In this document: positions 46,151-59,495 of the stretch, piece by piece
Layout of the letters: the number at the start of each line of letters is the position of its first letter
How positions within the stretch are numbered: the first letter of the stretch is position 1
Source: Ophioderma brevispina
Lineage: Eukaryota; Echinodermata; Ophiuroidea; Amphilepidida; Ophiodermatidae
NCBI GenBank assembly: GCA_023653785.1
Contig: JAMKCH010035811.1
Location: 51,435 to 115,434, forward strand
DNA: 64,000 nt
Direction of reading: 5' to 3'
Position numbers and translations under genes: made by a program
The notes under the pieces: generated by a model
Database searches by the model: none
Seen by the model: only the letters and a program-made list of their open reading frames with translations
Told to the model about the DNA's origin: nothing

Positions 46151-48255
46151 CAATGTTCAAATACAAGCTATGTGATTTTTTTTGACATCGGGATAAAACT
46201 AAGGGCTCCTAGTGTTCAAGGCCCACAGGTCTTGTGGATCAGCACTCTGGCCTCTTAACATTCATACGTAACCATTTTGAAAACCAATTTTGAAACCAAC
46301 CGGATCAATATAAATGTTTACGCCCATGATGGCCTTTGATGGTTTTGGCCTGTCCTGCTGTCATGCAAACTATACCTTTATTAAATCCTTGAACCTGAAT
46401 GAGGCATTTCTATATTACCTCTCTGACTCCTCTGCAGAACCAAACGTCCTTTTGATGTAGGACGTGGACTCCGTCCCAGTCGGTTATGGCCATGATCTCC
46501 TCCACCGGAGAGGAGGGGCGCTCCTTCAATATCTTAATTCCAAAAATTGGAAATTTTAAAATTGACCTTTTCTATCTGTCTTCATTTGTAGTGAGTGCAA
46601 ACTTGGCAAGATTGAAATTGCAATCTAAGGACTTAAGAGAGTAATTATTTCACTACAATAGTGTATGGCACAAAAAGAGATGCTAAGAATATTCATTTAA
46701 ATAACTACATTTTTATATTCGTTCTGTTAGTGTCCCGTAAAAGTAATCTAAATAGCAATTTCTCTTTACCAACATATGGTGAACTAAGTAGCTTAAATTC
46801 TTTAATTTCTCAAATAGACGTATAATCCTGGAGATGTTTGTAAAAGCTAGGCGCAAATCAAGATACCCCAAAGACCCATAGTTAAGATGATTTTACAACA
46901 CCAATGTAAAGAAAAGAACATCTTCCTTATTAATGGTAGTAAAAATTACACAAAGATACTTACAAGAATGAAATACACGAAAAGAACGTAACGTACACGA
47001 TCAAGTGTGTTCTACACGACACCTGGGCACGTACATTAGAGTTTAACCGTGAGCAGAATATCTGCTCTCGATTAATGCCTATCTGCCAGGTACCTTTATT
47101 ACTCATGATAAAGATTTAAAACTGTCTCTCCCTCCGTTTATTGGATGTTTCTAGTGCAAGCCCCTCACCCGGTTAACTTACAATACATACATACGCTAAT
47201 CCGAATGCAAAAAATCCATCCCCTCTTTTCAATACCAACTTGTGCTTTCAAGGCAACTTCTTAGAGTTTGATACTATAGGGCTATTTCCATACTAATATT
47301 ATATAGGCATTTCACATTAAATTAAAGTATAACAGGACCTGCTTAATGTATCTGAAGGCCTAGCTTATGAAGAGGGTCTATAATCTCAGTAGTAGTAAAT
47401 ATCTTCTTTTGGGACTGTGCAAATGTAATAAAATATATTAGCACTCCATTGGAACTCCTTAGGAAAGACTACATTTACTCATTTTTTACCTTGTAGTTTA
47501 ATTTTTTTTTAAATGGGGCTATGCCCATAGGATCAACATTTGATTTTCTTGCGATTTCTTTCTCGGTTACGCAAGTAATTTTGCATTGCGTTTTTGCTAG
47601 CTGTCGGATTTAAATAATACGCTTCTCTTTGATACAACGAAAACATCTGCACACTGCTTATTAGCATAATTAGGTTAGGTTGGGTTTCCTAGGCCCGCAC
47701 TTGGGAACCCAACGTGCGTGAACCGTCAGATATTTTTACGCTGAAAAAAATTAATTTTTGATTTATTTGCTTAGATATATACATACGGCCTACCTTGGGA
47801 TGTATTAATTAATACTACCAATACTTGAAATCAATAACCCTTTTATAGGCTGGAGCATCATTTATTTTTCCATGACCGTGCTCTTAACTGTGGTCAATTT
47901 GAACTTGTTTCATCCTCTGTTCGGTGCTATGTTTTAATTGTACTCATGTTTTTTAGGATAGGAACTTGTCACCTTGGCCAAGCTAAACAGGGGGGTGGGA
48001 ACTGAAGAGCTGTTTTTAAATCACGGATGCACAAACTTTTTAGTAGTTGTTTAAAAAAAACACAAGAATATTTGGCTGTTCGAGGCCTTCGTGCTTTCTA
48101 TATTCATAGAATATAGAGTGGGTCGTTTTCAACCACTGCCTATCAGGTTTCCCTTTTAGATTGACCTTTTTGTTTACCAGCGATATAGCTTATCCATCCA
48201 TCCAATTATACGGTATATCCAGTGTGACAACTGACCAACTAAGTGATCTTTCCAT
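46151..48255. other. AT-rich stretch without a recognised gene
   Basis: No coding or RNA feature could be supported. CATGCAAACTATACCTTTAT at 46362 is the reverse complement of a word at the LR-A end (39247), so a small inverted LR-related piece is present. Confidence 0.4.
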
Positions 48256-48257
48256 TT

Positions 48258-49400
48258 AGTGTTGTGCCGAAATAATCCTTACCCGGCTGCCGAAATACTC
48301 GGTGCCGAATTTACCTACTTTCTGGCAGTGCCGAAGTACCGGGCATTCTGCAGAGGAAAGGTAAGTGGAAAATAACGTGCTTTTGATTCAAATTCATACA
48401 ACTATTTAAAGGTGCATTTTTCGTGATTTTAAATGGCAATTCTACAATGAAACTCATTTTAAATCAGGCGATTGCCCTTTAGGAACAAGCATGTATGTAA
48501 GAGTAGACCGTAAATACGATCTTGTAACGCCAAAAGCACCAACAATAGACCCGCATCCTAAGAGTCCCGCGTTCATTTAGCAAGCATGGTAGCCGAATTC
48601 GGAAAGAATTATACGTTATAGCATTGATATACATAATGCTCTCCCATGTAAAGGGTCCCCTTTTATTGAGGAGGGCTATTAGGCCGGATGCAACACTGGT
48701 TAGTTTTGGGTTGGGTTATAGGGCCTATATGAACCTAAGGTTAGATAAGGGTTAGGAATTAAAAGGTAGGGTTTGGTAATTGGGGTCCGGTGAGTACAAA
48801 CATTTAGAGGGATTGGACCTATGTGATTTTCTAATCTGACATTAGGGGTTATGTGATTTTATTTTTTTTCTTATGGGGTGTCATGCTAAATTTATTATTC
48901 AGTAAAATCCAAGCACATATCTGCATATCAGCAGTAAAGCATATGATGTACCTAATTGTGTGTGGTGGGATGGTTGTATGGGTTTCTATGCAATATGGCC
49001 TATGTAAGGCCAACTTACAGTGGGGGGTTTATGCAATTTTTTCCAAACACCTTTCAATTCCCGGTCCCCTCACTGTAAAGATGAACGGGGCCTAAAATTA
49101 ATTAGTTTTAAGCTAATCTTAGCCTGTCGTACGAGCTGAGTCCACCGAACAACACCTATTTCCGTGTCATCCTGTGTCCCGTACAAAAGCAAATTGACAA
49201 AAGGATTCTCTGTTCGAACGACTGGGATACCCATTGTTTCGGCAAGTTACCCTGCCGAACGGCAGTGATGTAGCCCGCATTTTCGGCAGATAGTTGCCGA
49301 AACCAACGGGCGTTTCGGCAGATATCCCTGCGTACGGCAAGTCATCTGCGAAAGACCGGGCGTTTAGCATAGCCCAGTGTTTCGGCGCAGCAGTAGAGAG
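48258..49400. repeat. Possible DNA transposon with iterated TGCCGAAA arms
   Basis: The left arm (48258-48355) has TGCCGAAA/TGCCGAA four times at about 15-27 bp spacing. The right arm (49230-49400) has the opposite word TTTCGGCA/TTTCGGC four or more times at 30-70 bp spacing, together with two in the left orientation. The 0.9-kb core between is AT-rich with no transposase. Iterated subterminal motifs in inverted arms are typical binding sites of several DNA transposases. Exact ends were not found. Confidence 0.5.
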
Positions 49401-49584
49401 CTGGCGGCCCGCAACAAACAAACCATTGAGTTAATAATTAGCTGGCTAAAGTGACAGCCCGTCGTACAAATCTCCTAAATTGCATAAATTTGTTTAAAAT
49501 TGCATTTATAAATATTTATTATTTACTGTTATTAGTTAACGGTAGCAATCACGCAACATCCGCCCACTAGCCTAAAACAAATGA

Positions 49585-50132
49585 TTTAAAGCAATTTAGC
49601 ACATTTCTTTTGAAGGCGCCCCAATTTTCAAAAATTTGGAGATTTTTACACAACGGTGTTGCATTGGTAACTGGCTCGGTAAACTTCTTGTGAATGGGTA
49701 CGCGAAAAATGTCTATGTGTCACAAACAAGGATTTTTTTACTAGAATATTATTATCGGGGATCCCCCGATAATAAGCACCGGCGCTGGAAACGGCCTTCC
49801 AATGTGAAGAGCCGAATCGCGCCATGTACGTGTCTATTACGCTCATCCATTAGTTGTTTTAATAGTCCGGCAAGTCAAGTTAGAGTTTATTTTTCGAGGT
49901 GGGCACTATTTCATTCACATGGACGAACATAACGTAGCATTTCTAGCTGCGTTAAGTCCACTCTAGGATCCCAATTCTAATTACAAACGCTGATTTCTGT
50001 GTAAATTACCATATTTTACATTCTCGTCGCAGGTATAGTTTTCTAGACATTACCAAAGTAACTGTGCAAAAATATCAAATTTTTGAAAATTTGGGGGCGC
50101 TCTTTCAAAAATGTTCCAATATGCTTTAAGGT
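49585..50132 (-). repeat. Foldback element, copy 3 (reverse orientation)
   Basis: The central block is inverted relative to copies 1 and 2: GGGGATCCCCCGATAATA, GCGCTGGAAACGGCC, GCGCCATGTACGTGTCTA and GGTGGGCACTATTTCATT run in that order. Arms start TTTAAAGCAATTTAGCACAT and end AATATGCTTTAAGGTCC. About 548 bp, no coding content. Confidence 0.8.
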
Positions 50133-50136
50133 CCGA

Positions 50137-51018
50137 GAAGATTGCTCCGCCCTTCGTCAAGATTTTTGAAATATTTTCCCAAAAAATCGCAGAGGTCCCA
50201 GGTAGAGTTGAGGGGGAAAAAAGTTTTATAAATTTTGAAATGTTTAAAGTACAGTACAAATACATAATGGTATTATGAACACCGGAATAAAATTAAAATC
50301 TTAATTGATGGTAAATAAAGTAGTACAAGAAATTGTTTTTTGCCCTTAAGCAATTGCAACAGAAACAATTTTTGTGTTACCAACCATACTTCTAAAGTGT
50401 CACGAATAATGTTTTCAAAGTCTAGAAAAAATCAACAATGGGAAAGAAAAAAAAACATTTAAAAATAGTGGGTAAAATTTTTGTACAGGGGGTCAAAGTT
50501 AACGTCTAATTGTTCTGAAACCTTCACCCACAACTGTTCACCTGGTCATAAGGATTTAAAATTGTCACAGAATAATGTGTGTCAAAAGTCTAGAAAAATC
50601 AACAATGGGAGTCCGATGAAGATTTCCTTCCGCCCTTACTGAAGTCAAGCTGTTTGAAATATTTTCCCAAAAAAAATCTGCAGAGGTTCCCGGTAGAGTC
50701 TGAGGGGGATAACAGTTTAAAAATTTTTGAAATGTTAAAGTAAAGTACAAAATACTAATGGTAATAAAGAACACCGGAAATTAAAATTAAAAATCTAAGT
50801 GATGGTAAATAATAGTAGCAAGAAAATTGTTTTTTTTGCCCTTAACATTGAACAGAAACAATTTTTGTGTTACCATACTTCTAAATTGTCACAGAATAAT
50901 GTGTCCAAAGTCTAGAAAAATCAACAATGGAAACATTTAAAAAATAGGGGGAAATTTTGTACAGGGTCAAGGTCAAACAGGGCTAATTGGTTCTGAAACC
51001 TACACCAACTTGTTCACC
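50137..51018 (+). repeat. Tandem duplication, ~460-bp units
   Basis: TTTTGAAATATTTTCCCAAA, GGTAGAGT.TGAGGGGGA, GAACACCGGAA, ACAGAAACAATTTTTGTGTT, AAAATCAACAATGG and TGTTCACCTGGTC each occur in both halves in the same order. Part of the unit (CACAGAATAATGTGT.CAAA, then GTCTAGAAAAATC) appears a third time at the junction (50565-50611). Units differ by many small indels. Confidence 0.85.
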
Positions 51019-54000
51019 TGGTCCTAGGAGAAAAAGGGGTCCTCAATCAATCATCATCAGCCTTTTTGTCTGTCCTGTTTGGACGAAAGCCCTTCCAAAA
51101 ACCCAAAAAACATGTTTTTCCATGCAAAAAGTATAGTTTGCTAAATCTACGGTCATTAGTTTCAGGATTAATAGGCTCATAAAGGTGTTGAAGGTATCCT
51201 GGGGTATTTATTTGTTTGTCTGGTCACTTCTATAACATAAAATGCATGATTTGTCCCCTGCATTGACATTTTGTATGTGAAAAGGTTGGTCAGCAATTAT
51301 GACCCCATGATATGTAGACCATTGTTACACTTTGACCTCTATTACGTTACCAATGGTGTAATGAGTGAAAGTATATATTCCCTGATCCTTGGGACTATAT
51401 TAATATGGGACCATTTTTGAAAAGATCGAAGCATTCTGAAAGTTTACCCATGTTTACCTGAACCAATCTTGCCCTTGAGCTATTAAACTATAACCCACAG
51501 ATTGGGCACACTCTACCGTTGTTAATCCTAGGAACATGATCAAAAGGGTTTGGGGGGTAGATTTCATACAATTATTTATACCTAATTTATATTTTCCCTC
51601 TGTAACAAAGCTTTGTCCCCCTTCAAGTACAGGTTCCTTCCCCAGTACTTATCTTCTAGTACTGTTAATATGGGATTCCTCTCATCATGCCTAGTATAAC
51701 AACACCAACATTGTTTCTTTGCAATTATTTTGAGGTTACACATTATTTTTATTTAATTTTGTTGTACTAAAGCACACGGGAGTTTCGCGTACAGTTATTT
51801 ATAACTTGAAGAAGATTTATATTGATGTTGGACAGCTCTAGCGCCGGTTAAGCGCAATGTGGGTGCTGGAGTAGTGGCCCCTTGCAAAAGTCGCCTTTAA
51901 GACACGTATTTTTATAAAGTTGATCAAAACATTAAATTTCAGTGAATTTGCCTGTAATCAGCTTACCGTATTCGTGTAGAGGTCATATCTACTTGGTAAA
52001 AAGTCTTAAAGGTGGAGACCCGAGAGGAGAGCCAACATGCGTGATTTTGTAATCTCCATAGAACTGTGTCCATTAATATTGGTCGACAAAATGGGGCAAA
52101 TTTTCGCTCTTACATCCAAATTAACATTCCTTCTTTGTGCCTAGTCATTTCAAGGTAATGAGAAAACAGTAAACTTTCTTTAGATACCAAAATTTTGACC
52201 ACTTCCGTTAAAGTCGGTGGCTTGGGACGAGCTATTTTCCCGGGGCTATTTGCGATCGGACATGGCCCTTTTAATGAACTGTTTTATTAAAACTTTGCAT
52301 TCAAGAAACTATTCACATGGGTAGTAAATAACTGACAACGATTAATGGGAGATGAGTGCGTGTACACACGAAATAATTACACAAAAGATACCAGGTTAAT
52401 GACCAAAATACACAAATGAGTAGGCAGAACTCAATAATATTCAAGTTAAATTTCACCTCAATTAATAATTTTTTACCTAAATTAAAAAGTATTACAGTTT
52501 ATTTTACCCTAATTATTATGAAGTACTTTTGCTATGTTTTTATCAATGTTATCATAGTACATGTATCTCAGATTCTCAGTATTGGTTTGTATGTAAATTT
52601 GACTATTAGACCCAGATTTTTTGACTGAACATGAAGGGAAAATGCTTCAAATAACCAATTAACTTCGATTTGGAACTCGGGTTCTTAGAGGTGGTAAATA
52701 TATTCCTTGGTGTAGATGTTTTAGTGTTAATGAAGGGCTTAGTCAGAAAACCAAGTTCAAACTAATTTTAATTTAATTGCTTTAAAGGTACCAAATGGTC
52801 CGTGATGATCGCTCGATCACAAAAGGTATCGTCTCCCAAAGTATAAGTGGAACCTATGTTTGAAGGTTTACAGACCCTTTTTCCACACGTTTTCCGCACT
52901 ACGCGTGGGTTTATATATCGCTTTTTTTTGGGAATCGTTCCAAAATATCAAAAACGTTGAAATCGACTACCTTCCTCAACCCATATCTTTGAGTGCATCA
53001 AGCACTTCATCAACTATTGGCTATTCAACAGGGACAAAACAACGAGACCTATGCGCAATACCTTGGATATTGTACATGACAAGATCCAAAATAGAATCAA
53101 CTTCCCAGTTAGCCAAAGCAAATTTCTTTTAACTGTTGGGCCATCGATACCTAACCAAAACTGTTTAAATTCATAACATTGACTCATTGTTGTTGCTTGT
53201 GGTATCAATAACTAGTAAAATAGTGGACAGGCCACGATGATATTCAATTAGTGTCCAAGTGTAAAAAAGTATTACATGCGGAAAAATACTAACCTCGTTT
53301 GATGTTGCCCACGAATAAACAACAAACTGCAAATCATGCATTTCACACGCTTTTTGGTGTGTTTTATCCAATGTAAAACAAGAAGAATCCTATAACAAGT
53401 AACATCCCTACCAATATATAAAATACAATTCTTATTCCTTAACTCTTCATGACTCCCCAAATATAATCTCAATTCATATAGTCAACCTCGCATATGGTAT
53501 TGCGTGGTATAACTCAACACGAATTCATTTGGCATTTTCACACTGGTGCCGCCGATCTTTATTACCGTTACAGTTCCCAGACCTTGAATTACAACGTTGC
53601 CAAATGAGTAATGGCTGACAAGAGGATATATTTGTTATTTTTTTGCCGTCTGATCCACCATCCTACTTACCAACTTAACTCTAAAACTAAATCTGCTAAA
53701 ATACTTTCCATTAGGAATATTAAAAATAACTGCAAAGACAAGAACAACAAGATAAAGGTCCTTTTAATACTTTGTTAAAAATAAACATCCTCATAAGTGC
53801 CTTTCCGAAACGTTTGTCATACCTTTGCTAAAACTATATTATCACAATCTTTGTTCGTACTTCTGACAAACTGTTGGGCGATCATTTTCATCAAAGGTTT
53901 GCTTGTCTTGCTTGCACTTAAATTTTAAATTTAATATGTAATAATGAATGAAATTGGACATCAATTAGGAATGAAGAATCAGCCAATCAATCCACTCGCC

Positions 54001-54197
54001 ACCCCAAAACAAAGTCCTGTAGGTAGAATCATGATGATTCAAGCACTTCCTCTTAATGCTTGAAGTGATCGGTTGAGTCTCTTTGTGTTGGTGTGAAAAA
54101 CCGCTTATATGCCCTAGAATATTATATATCTAATCTAACACAGACAGTAAAATATGTGGCTAATATTTCCTAATAATTTCCCACATCCCATTTTTTC
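51019..54197. other. AT-rich stretch without a recognised gene
   Basis: No gene, RNA or clear repeat was identified. Short frames such as 52416-52628 and 52860-53132 have no motif. CTTAAAGGTGGAGACC (52010) and CCTTTAAGACAC (51894) are further TTAAAGG-type words and may be the ends of a small inverted element. Confidence 0.4.
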
Positions 54198-54750
54198 TTT
54201 TAAGCAATAACAGTAACATGTTGAAGAGCGCCACCTTTTTGAAAAAATTGTGATTTTTGCACAGAATGTATTGGTAAGTGTTAAAACTACAAACCTGCTA
54301 GTGGGTAATGCTAAAAATCGTATTAGTCAATAAAAGAAGCGAATTTTTTAATAGAAACGGGATCCCCGATTGTAAATTTAATGGCGGAGCTGGAAAACGA
54401 CCAATTTTATGGTCCCTCCTCCATGATCAAATAATTGTCATCCTCATGAAATGATCTCGATCTTGACCTTGCCTGACCGACGGAAGCACGAAGGGATGAG
54501 CGTATACAAGTACATGGCGCAATTTCCCGCTATCCATATGCCAGCAGCCGTTTGAATTATTATCGTAGATCTCCGTATTATTAATATTCTAATTACAAAA
54601 TTCCGTCTTTTTGCCCACATTGAGTTTTTTGAGCCTACCATTCACAGAGTATTGTTTACTAGTCAATTACCAATGCAACTGTGCAAAATCTCAAAATATC
54701 CGAAAATTGGGGGGGGGGGCCTTCAAAAAAGTGCTGTTATTGCTATAAAG
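54198..54750 (+). repeat. Foldback element, copy 4
   Basis: Left arm ATGTTGAAGAGCGCCACCTT, centre with GGGATCCCCGATTG, GGCGGAGCTGGAAA and GCGTATACAAGTACATGGCG, right arm GCAACTGTGCAAAATCTC and AAATTGGGGGGGGGGCCTTC. It is the most diverged full-length copy. Confidence 0.75.
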
Positions 54751-56174
54751 AGATTACTTTTACGACCACATGTATTTTTCGACGATTCCGCCCAAGGCTG
54801 AGAAAATAAAATATCTGAGATGTTTGCAGAACAATAAATATTGTGACACCTACTCCATAAATAGCAATACAATCGTTTTAAGATTTCTATGTTTACGATA
54901 ACATATTAATTGACTTAATACATGTTAGAATGGACAAGGCTTGATGTCCAGGTTGGTGGCGCTATATCTCAACATTTTCTATGGGCTCAGCGAATGGCGG
55001 CCAACCTTCATATAGCAACTCATCAAAACGACCCAACCATCACTTTACATTGACAGATTTACTCTGCAGCTCCTCGACAATTGAGGTCAAACGCAGAGGT
55101 TTAGTGAGTGCGCTAGACGTTAGTTAGATGCTGGTGGGTTGGTTTCTTAAATACTTGGTTGTTTCCTTTTTAACTGCTTCAATTTGTAGGTGATATTGCG
55201 AGGGTTTCAGTAGACAGTTCCATTCGGGTGTATTGTACATCAAGCCCGTGCGCGAGTTTCACTTGTGTGTTACACCAAGTCTTGTCTTGGTTGCTTTAAG
55301 ATTACACATTTATTACATTACAAAGGCGCTAGGCCAATGTCACAAGTCTTTCCGCAATACTAATTTAATCAACGATGATTGAAACCACATCCTTCTATCA
55401 CTTCACCATTCACTCCAGTTAATTGCAAAGTGGTTTTAAAAATGTTGATGTAATAATGTCATAATCGGTTCAGAATTTAAGTTGATATCGTCCCTTCCGC
55501 TATTGGTGTTCAATATTAGTTGAACAGTTGAAAATAACCACATCCTCATCTCCGCAAATAATCTTGTCATTTAAACAACAAAAGATTATGCGTTAGGAAT
55601 TTTAAGGGACTGGCATGCGTTAATTTTAGGAACGTGCTGTAGCTACAAACAGGTAATTAAAAACACATGCTTCGAGCTCAAAACCTCAGATTCCACTCTT
55701 GCAAAAATGGGTCAAACAAATCCCTCTCAAATATCACATTTTTGGATACAAAGAAACACGCATAAATCTTTGTTTAGAATATTAGACTTCTAGATGGGCC
55801 TCGAAGGTATCAAGCTTCCTTTTCTTGAGATTACTAATTTCGATATTTATCTTTCCTATAATTTTGTTTGCTTGTAAGTCGCTACCCACCCGTCGCTAAC
55901 CCTCAGTTAGAAATCAAGTTTGGAAACTATGAATCTTCTGATATCAAAGCTCTTCCAAAGCTACAAGCCCATTGTCCTTGCAGAGGACAGTATCCTTTCA
56001 CACCACAATGGGCCCATTTTGGTCACTGCCCGCACACAACTGGTTTTTCCTATAAAATGCGATGGACACTGGGGTTGATATATTTTCCCAACGCCAAATC
56101 CTTTTGCATCAGGTCGCCTGTTACAATTTGGAACCTTTCACAAACCTTTGTAACGGGGGGACTGGTGCAAAAGG
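54751..56174. other. Stretch without a recognised gene
   Basis: The 189-codon frame that starts at 55868 is open mainly because it runs into the GGT microsatellite; its upstream part shows no motif. GGCGGCCAACCTTCATATAG (54995) recurs in similar form at 58125, so a small dispersed repeat is present. Confidence 0.4.
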
Positions 56175-56288
56175 GTGGTGGTGGTGGTGGTGGTGTGGTG
56201 GTGTTGGTGGGTGGTGGGGGTGGTGGTGGTGGTGGTGTTGGTGTTGTGGTGGTGGTGGTGGTGCGGCGGCGGCGGCGGCGCGGCGGTG
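56175..56288 (+). repeat. GGT/GCG microsatellite
   Basis: GGT repeats with interruptions, ending in a GGCGGCGGCGG run. It creates long artificial frames on both strands. It directly precedes the LINE fragment. Confidence 0.9.
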
Positions 56289-56339
56289 GAAATGATAACG
56301 AGATTAAGATGATGATGAAGATCATCTTGAGTCAGTATG

Positions 56340-57060
56340 TTCAAAGGTATCTTCGAGGAATGATCTCCTGTGCCGCCTTGCTGGAATCTTCATGCGGTCT
56401 ACCCCCTCCACTCTATCCAGCCCCAGGTGCGCAATAGCTTCTCACGCACAGAATCTGGACAATAGTCAACGAGACCATAAGAACCATTGCTTGCGCCTCG
56501 TCCACTCCTCTTAGTTTTCTACCAGGCTTTCTGGCATGCACCTGTCAGTGCTTCGAAGAGACATACCACACTAACTGTTGAATGTTAACAAGCACCTGCT
56601 GCATACACTGTCCAGAATCACACCAGCTCGGCAAGACAGCGATGCGCTCTGATTCCTTCGTCGACCTCCTGTTTGACACGCTGCTAACTCTCCAGCTCCC
56701 CATTCAATATCTTACAGACATGGAACACTACCTGGCTAGATTCTCCAAGACCAGACCAATTCACTATCACACCTATGACAGAACTCGGTCGTTTCAACAG
56801 CAATATGCACCGTTGGGGGCTGCGACCATCTCCAGCCTGCCAATGTGGCTCTCCATCACAGACTGCGGACCACATTCTCAACGAGTGCCCTACCTTTAGT
56901 CCACCGGTGGATATACACTTCTCAAACCCCGACCAATCAACAGTGAGCTGGCTCCACCAACTTCAACACATCAAGCTGCTACCTCATACGCAAGAGGAAG
57001 AAGAATGATGAAGATGATGAACATTATGAAGATCATGAAGATGGAAATGAAGATAATAAA
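56340..57060 (+). mobile_element. LINE 3' fragment, same family as 36398-38620
   Basis: Frames match the end of the LINE at 36.4 kb: the DLLCRLAG block (56365), then TELGRFNSNMHRWGLRPSPA and CQCGSPSQTADHILNECPTF (C-C-H-C motif) near 56775-56895, then VSWLHQLQHIKLLPHTQEEE. The 3' end is a GAAGATGATGAA-type repeat tail, as in several Jockey-superfamily LINEs. Everything upstream is missing. Confidence 0.8.
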
Positions 57061-57902
57061 TTCATAATTCGTCATTTAATTTGTCAAGACCTTTTTCTGT
57101 AGGTTAATGTTAATCTCTTTTTCTGTTATTTGGGTTTCGAGAACCCAGTCCGCAATCTTATGATTCCAATTTGCTTTTATATAGCGTTTTACATTGCACG
57201 CTGGGGTGTTGACAATCAACATTACTATGCGCCATCTATCGGTAGACCAGATGTAACTCGGCAGTCAGCTCCACCAACTTCAACACATCAAGCTGCTACC
57301 TCATACGCAAGAAGAAGAAGAATGATGAAGATGATGAAAATTATGAAGATCATGAAGATGGAAATGAAGATAATAAATTCATAATTCGTCATTTAATTTG
57401 TCAAGACCTTTTTCTGTAGGTTAATGTTAATCTCTTTTTCTGTTATTTGGGTTTCGAGAACCCAGTCCGCAATCTTATGATTCCAATTTGCTTTTATATA
57501 GCGTTTTACATTGCACGCTGGGGTGTTGACAATCAACATTACTATGCGCCATCTATCGGTAGACCAGATGTAACTCGGCAGTCAGCTCCACCAACTTCAA
57601 CACATCAAGCTGCTACCTCATACGCAAGAAGAAGAAGAATGATGAAGATGATGAAAATTATGAAGATCATGAAGATGGAAATGAAGATAATAAATTCATA
57701 ATTCGTCATTTAATTTGTCAAGACCTTTTTCTGTAGGTTAATGTTAATCTCTTTTTCTGTTATTTGGGTTTCGAGAACCCAGTCCGCAATCTTATGATTC
57801 CAATTTGCTTTTATATAGCGTTTTACATTGCACGCTGGGGTGTTGACAATCAACATTACTATGCGCCATCTATCGGTAGACCAGATGTAACTCGGCAGTC
57901 AG
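56952..57902 (+). repeat. Exact 317-bp tandem triplication including the LINE 3' end
   Basis: CTCCACCAACTTCAACACAT starts at 56952, 57269 and 57586, a period of 317 bp each time, and the array ends at 57902. Each unit holds the last ~110 bp of the LINE plus about 200 bp of flanking DNA (TCGAGAACCCAGTCCGCAAT, CGCCATCTATCGGTAGACC). Units 2 and 3 appear identical; unit 1 differs at only a few bases near its start. The junction word GCAGTCAG resembles AACAGTGAG before unit 1, a possible short homology. Confidence 0.95.
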
Positions 57903-59284
57903 CCACTATTGAAAATTGTGTCTAGCGCCATCGTGTTTCACAGACAAAGGAGTATATTTCAATTGCTATAGGTAAGGAATACAAACAATATTATATCAAT
58001 CAATGATAAAAAGTGTGTTACCAGCTCTATCCGCTTAAATTCATATTTGGTCAACTTCAACTTTGTGCATTTGTTATTTTCAATGCGCATTTAAAGAGAC
58101 ACTGGCACACAGGCGGTGGCGGCCAAGCCTCATTCATTATAGCGACTCACCAAAATGTCAAAAGAAAATAAGCAATACTGAGTGCAAACTACAAAACAAT
58201 TTGGGTGCTTGATTGTTAGTCGGCTCCAGGGTGTTCCCATGACCCCATACGACCTCGTCTTCGATTCATTATTTCATACAAAAAAAGTCAGAAAAATAAC
58301 CCTTCCAGTTGGAGTTGATGCTTCAAACGCCAACGGTTTTGGATAAGAAAATATTCCTGACAACATATATAAAATTCAGAATTTTACGTGTTTTTACGCT
58401 TTTACGTGTTTTAAATCAATGGGACGTCTGGGAAATTTGGAATTTATTGGCCGCCCTTCCCCTGCTGGAACATTTTAAAAAAATTGTTTAGCGCCCTTCA
58501 AGAGTTGTTCAAAATTGATATGTTTGCATTATTTTTATATTCCGTTTTGAAAATTTAACAATTACTGTGGATTTACTAGAGGAAGGAAATCTGTCAGGCA
58601 CCCCCTGCATTCGCGTTTGTGCTGTATGACGCCCGCTGTGACTGTTATTGGTTTCTCTTTCTGACAAATTACCCACAGTAACAGCAGCCAGCAAACTCCC
58701 CCTGTGCATGGATTACACCATCATCAGGTCACGCAATGCTGCCATTTCAAAACAAGGACATTTACTCGCATTTCCAAGAAAAATCGAATTGACCGTGTAG
58801 AATTGTTTGTCTATCTAAAAATGTCCCTTCTATACCACCTGAAACCGTCAAACAGAAAAACTTCTAAAAACCGGTCACATTTTTGTTTTTTTTTAAAAAC
58901 CTTTATAATTTAAACCGAGAATATTCAAATTTCCACAGACCGCCTACTAAAGCTGTGAAAGAGAATCTTTTGAAACAATGATGAAACTCATAACAATAGC
59001 TAGCGGGAAGTTGTCGCTGCTGTGCCCACAGTATAATCGTCATTTGTGCTATTTAAATCTTGTCACATTCATCTGCATAATCGTTGTATACTGTGACTAA
59101 GAAGAACTCATAGACCTGTTGACATATGACCCTAATTAAATATTCCAAGTGCAAACAAGATAATATTTGCATTGGTATATTTGAGCAAGTAACTGTGAGA
59201 TTAAAAAGAACGCTATAAGCTGCCATATAAAATTTCAGCATCCAAATAAGTCTCAATAAAGCTATCAATATAAGTGGGTTGTAA
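57903..59284. other. AT-rich stretch without a recognised gene
   Basis: No gene was found. TTTAAAGAGACACTGGCACA at 58090 and a foldback-like end (TTTAGCGCCCTTCAAGAG, then TTCAAAATTGATATGTTTGC) at 58485-58530 are isolated element ends. Confidence 0.4.
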
Positions 59285-59285
59285 G

Positions 59286-59495
59286 ACAGTAGTATTAGTA
59301 GTAGTAGTAGCAGTAGTAGTAGCAGTAGTAGCAGTATTAGCAGTAGTAGCAGTAGTGAGCAGTAGTAGTAGTAGTGTAGTAGTAGTAGTAGTAGTAGAGT
59401 AGTAGTAGTAGTAGTAGATATGTGTAGCAGTTAGTAGCCAGTAGTTAGTAGTTAGCAGCAGAAGTAGCCAGTAGCAGTAGAAGTAGGAGCACTTC
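59286..59495 (+). repeat. AGT (TAG) microsatellite
   Basis: About 70 AGT/AGC triplets with scattered interruptions, starting TAGTATTAGTAGTAGTAG. Confidence 0.95.

Noticed and set aside
56050..56437. Long frames on both strands (poly-Gly/Val/Trp, poly-Pro/Thr/His)
   Set aside because: They are created by the GGT microsatellite; there is no conserved domain outside it.
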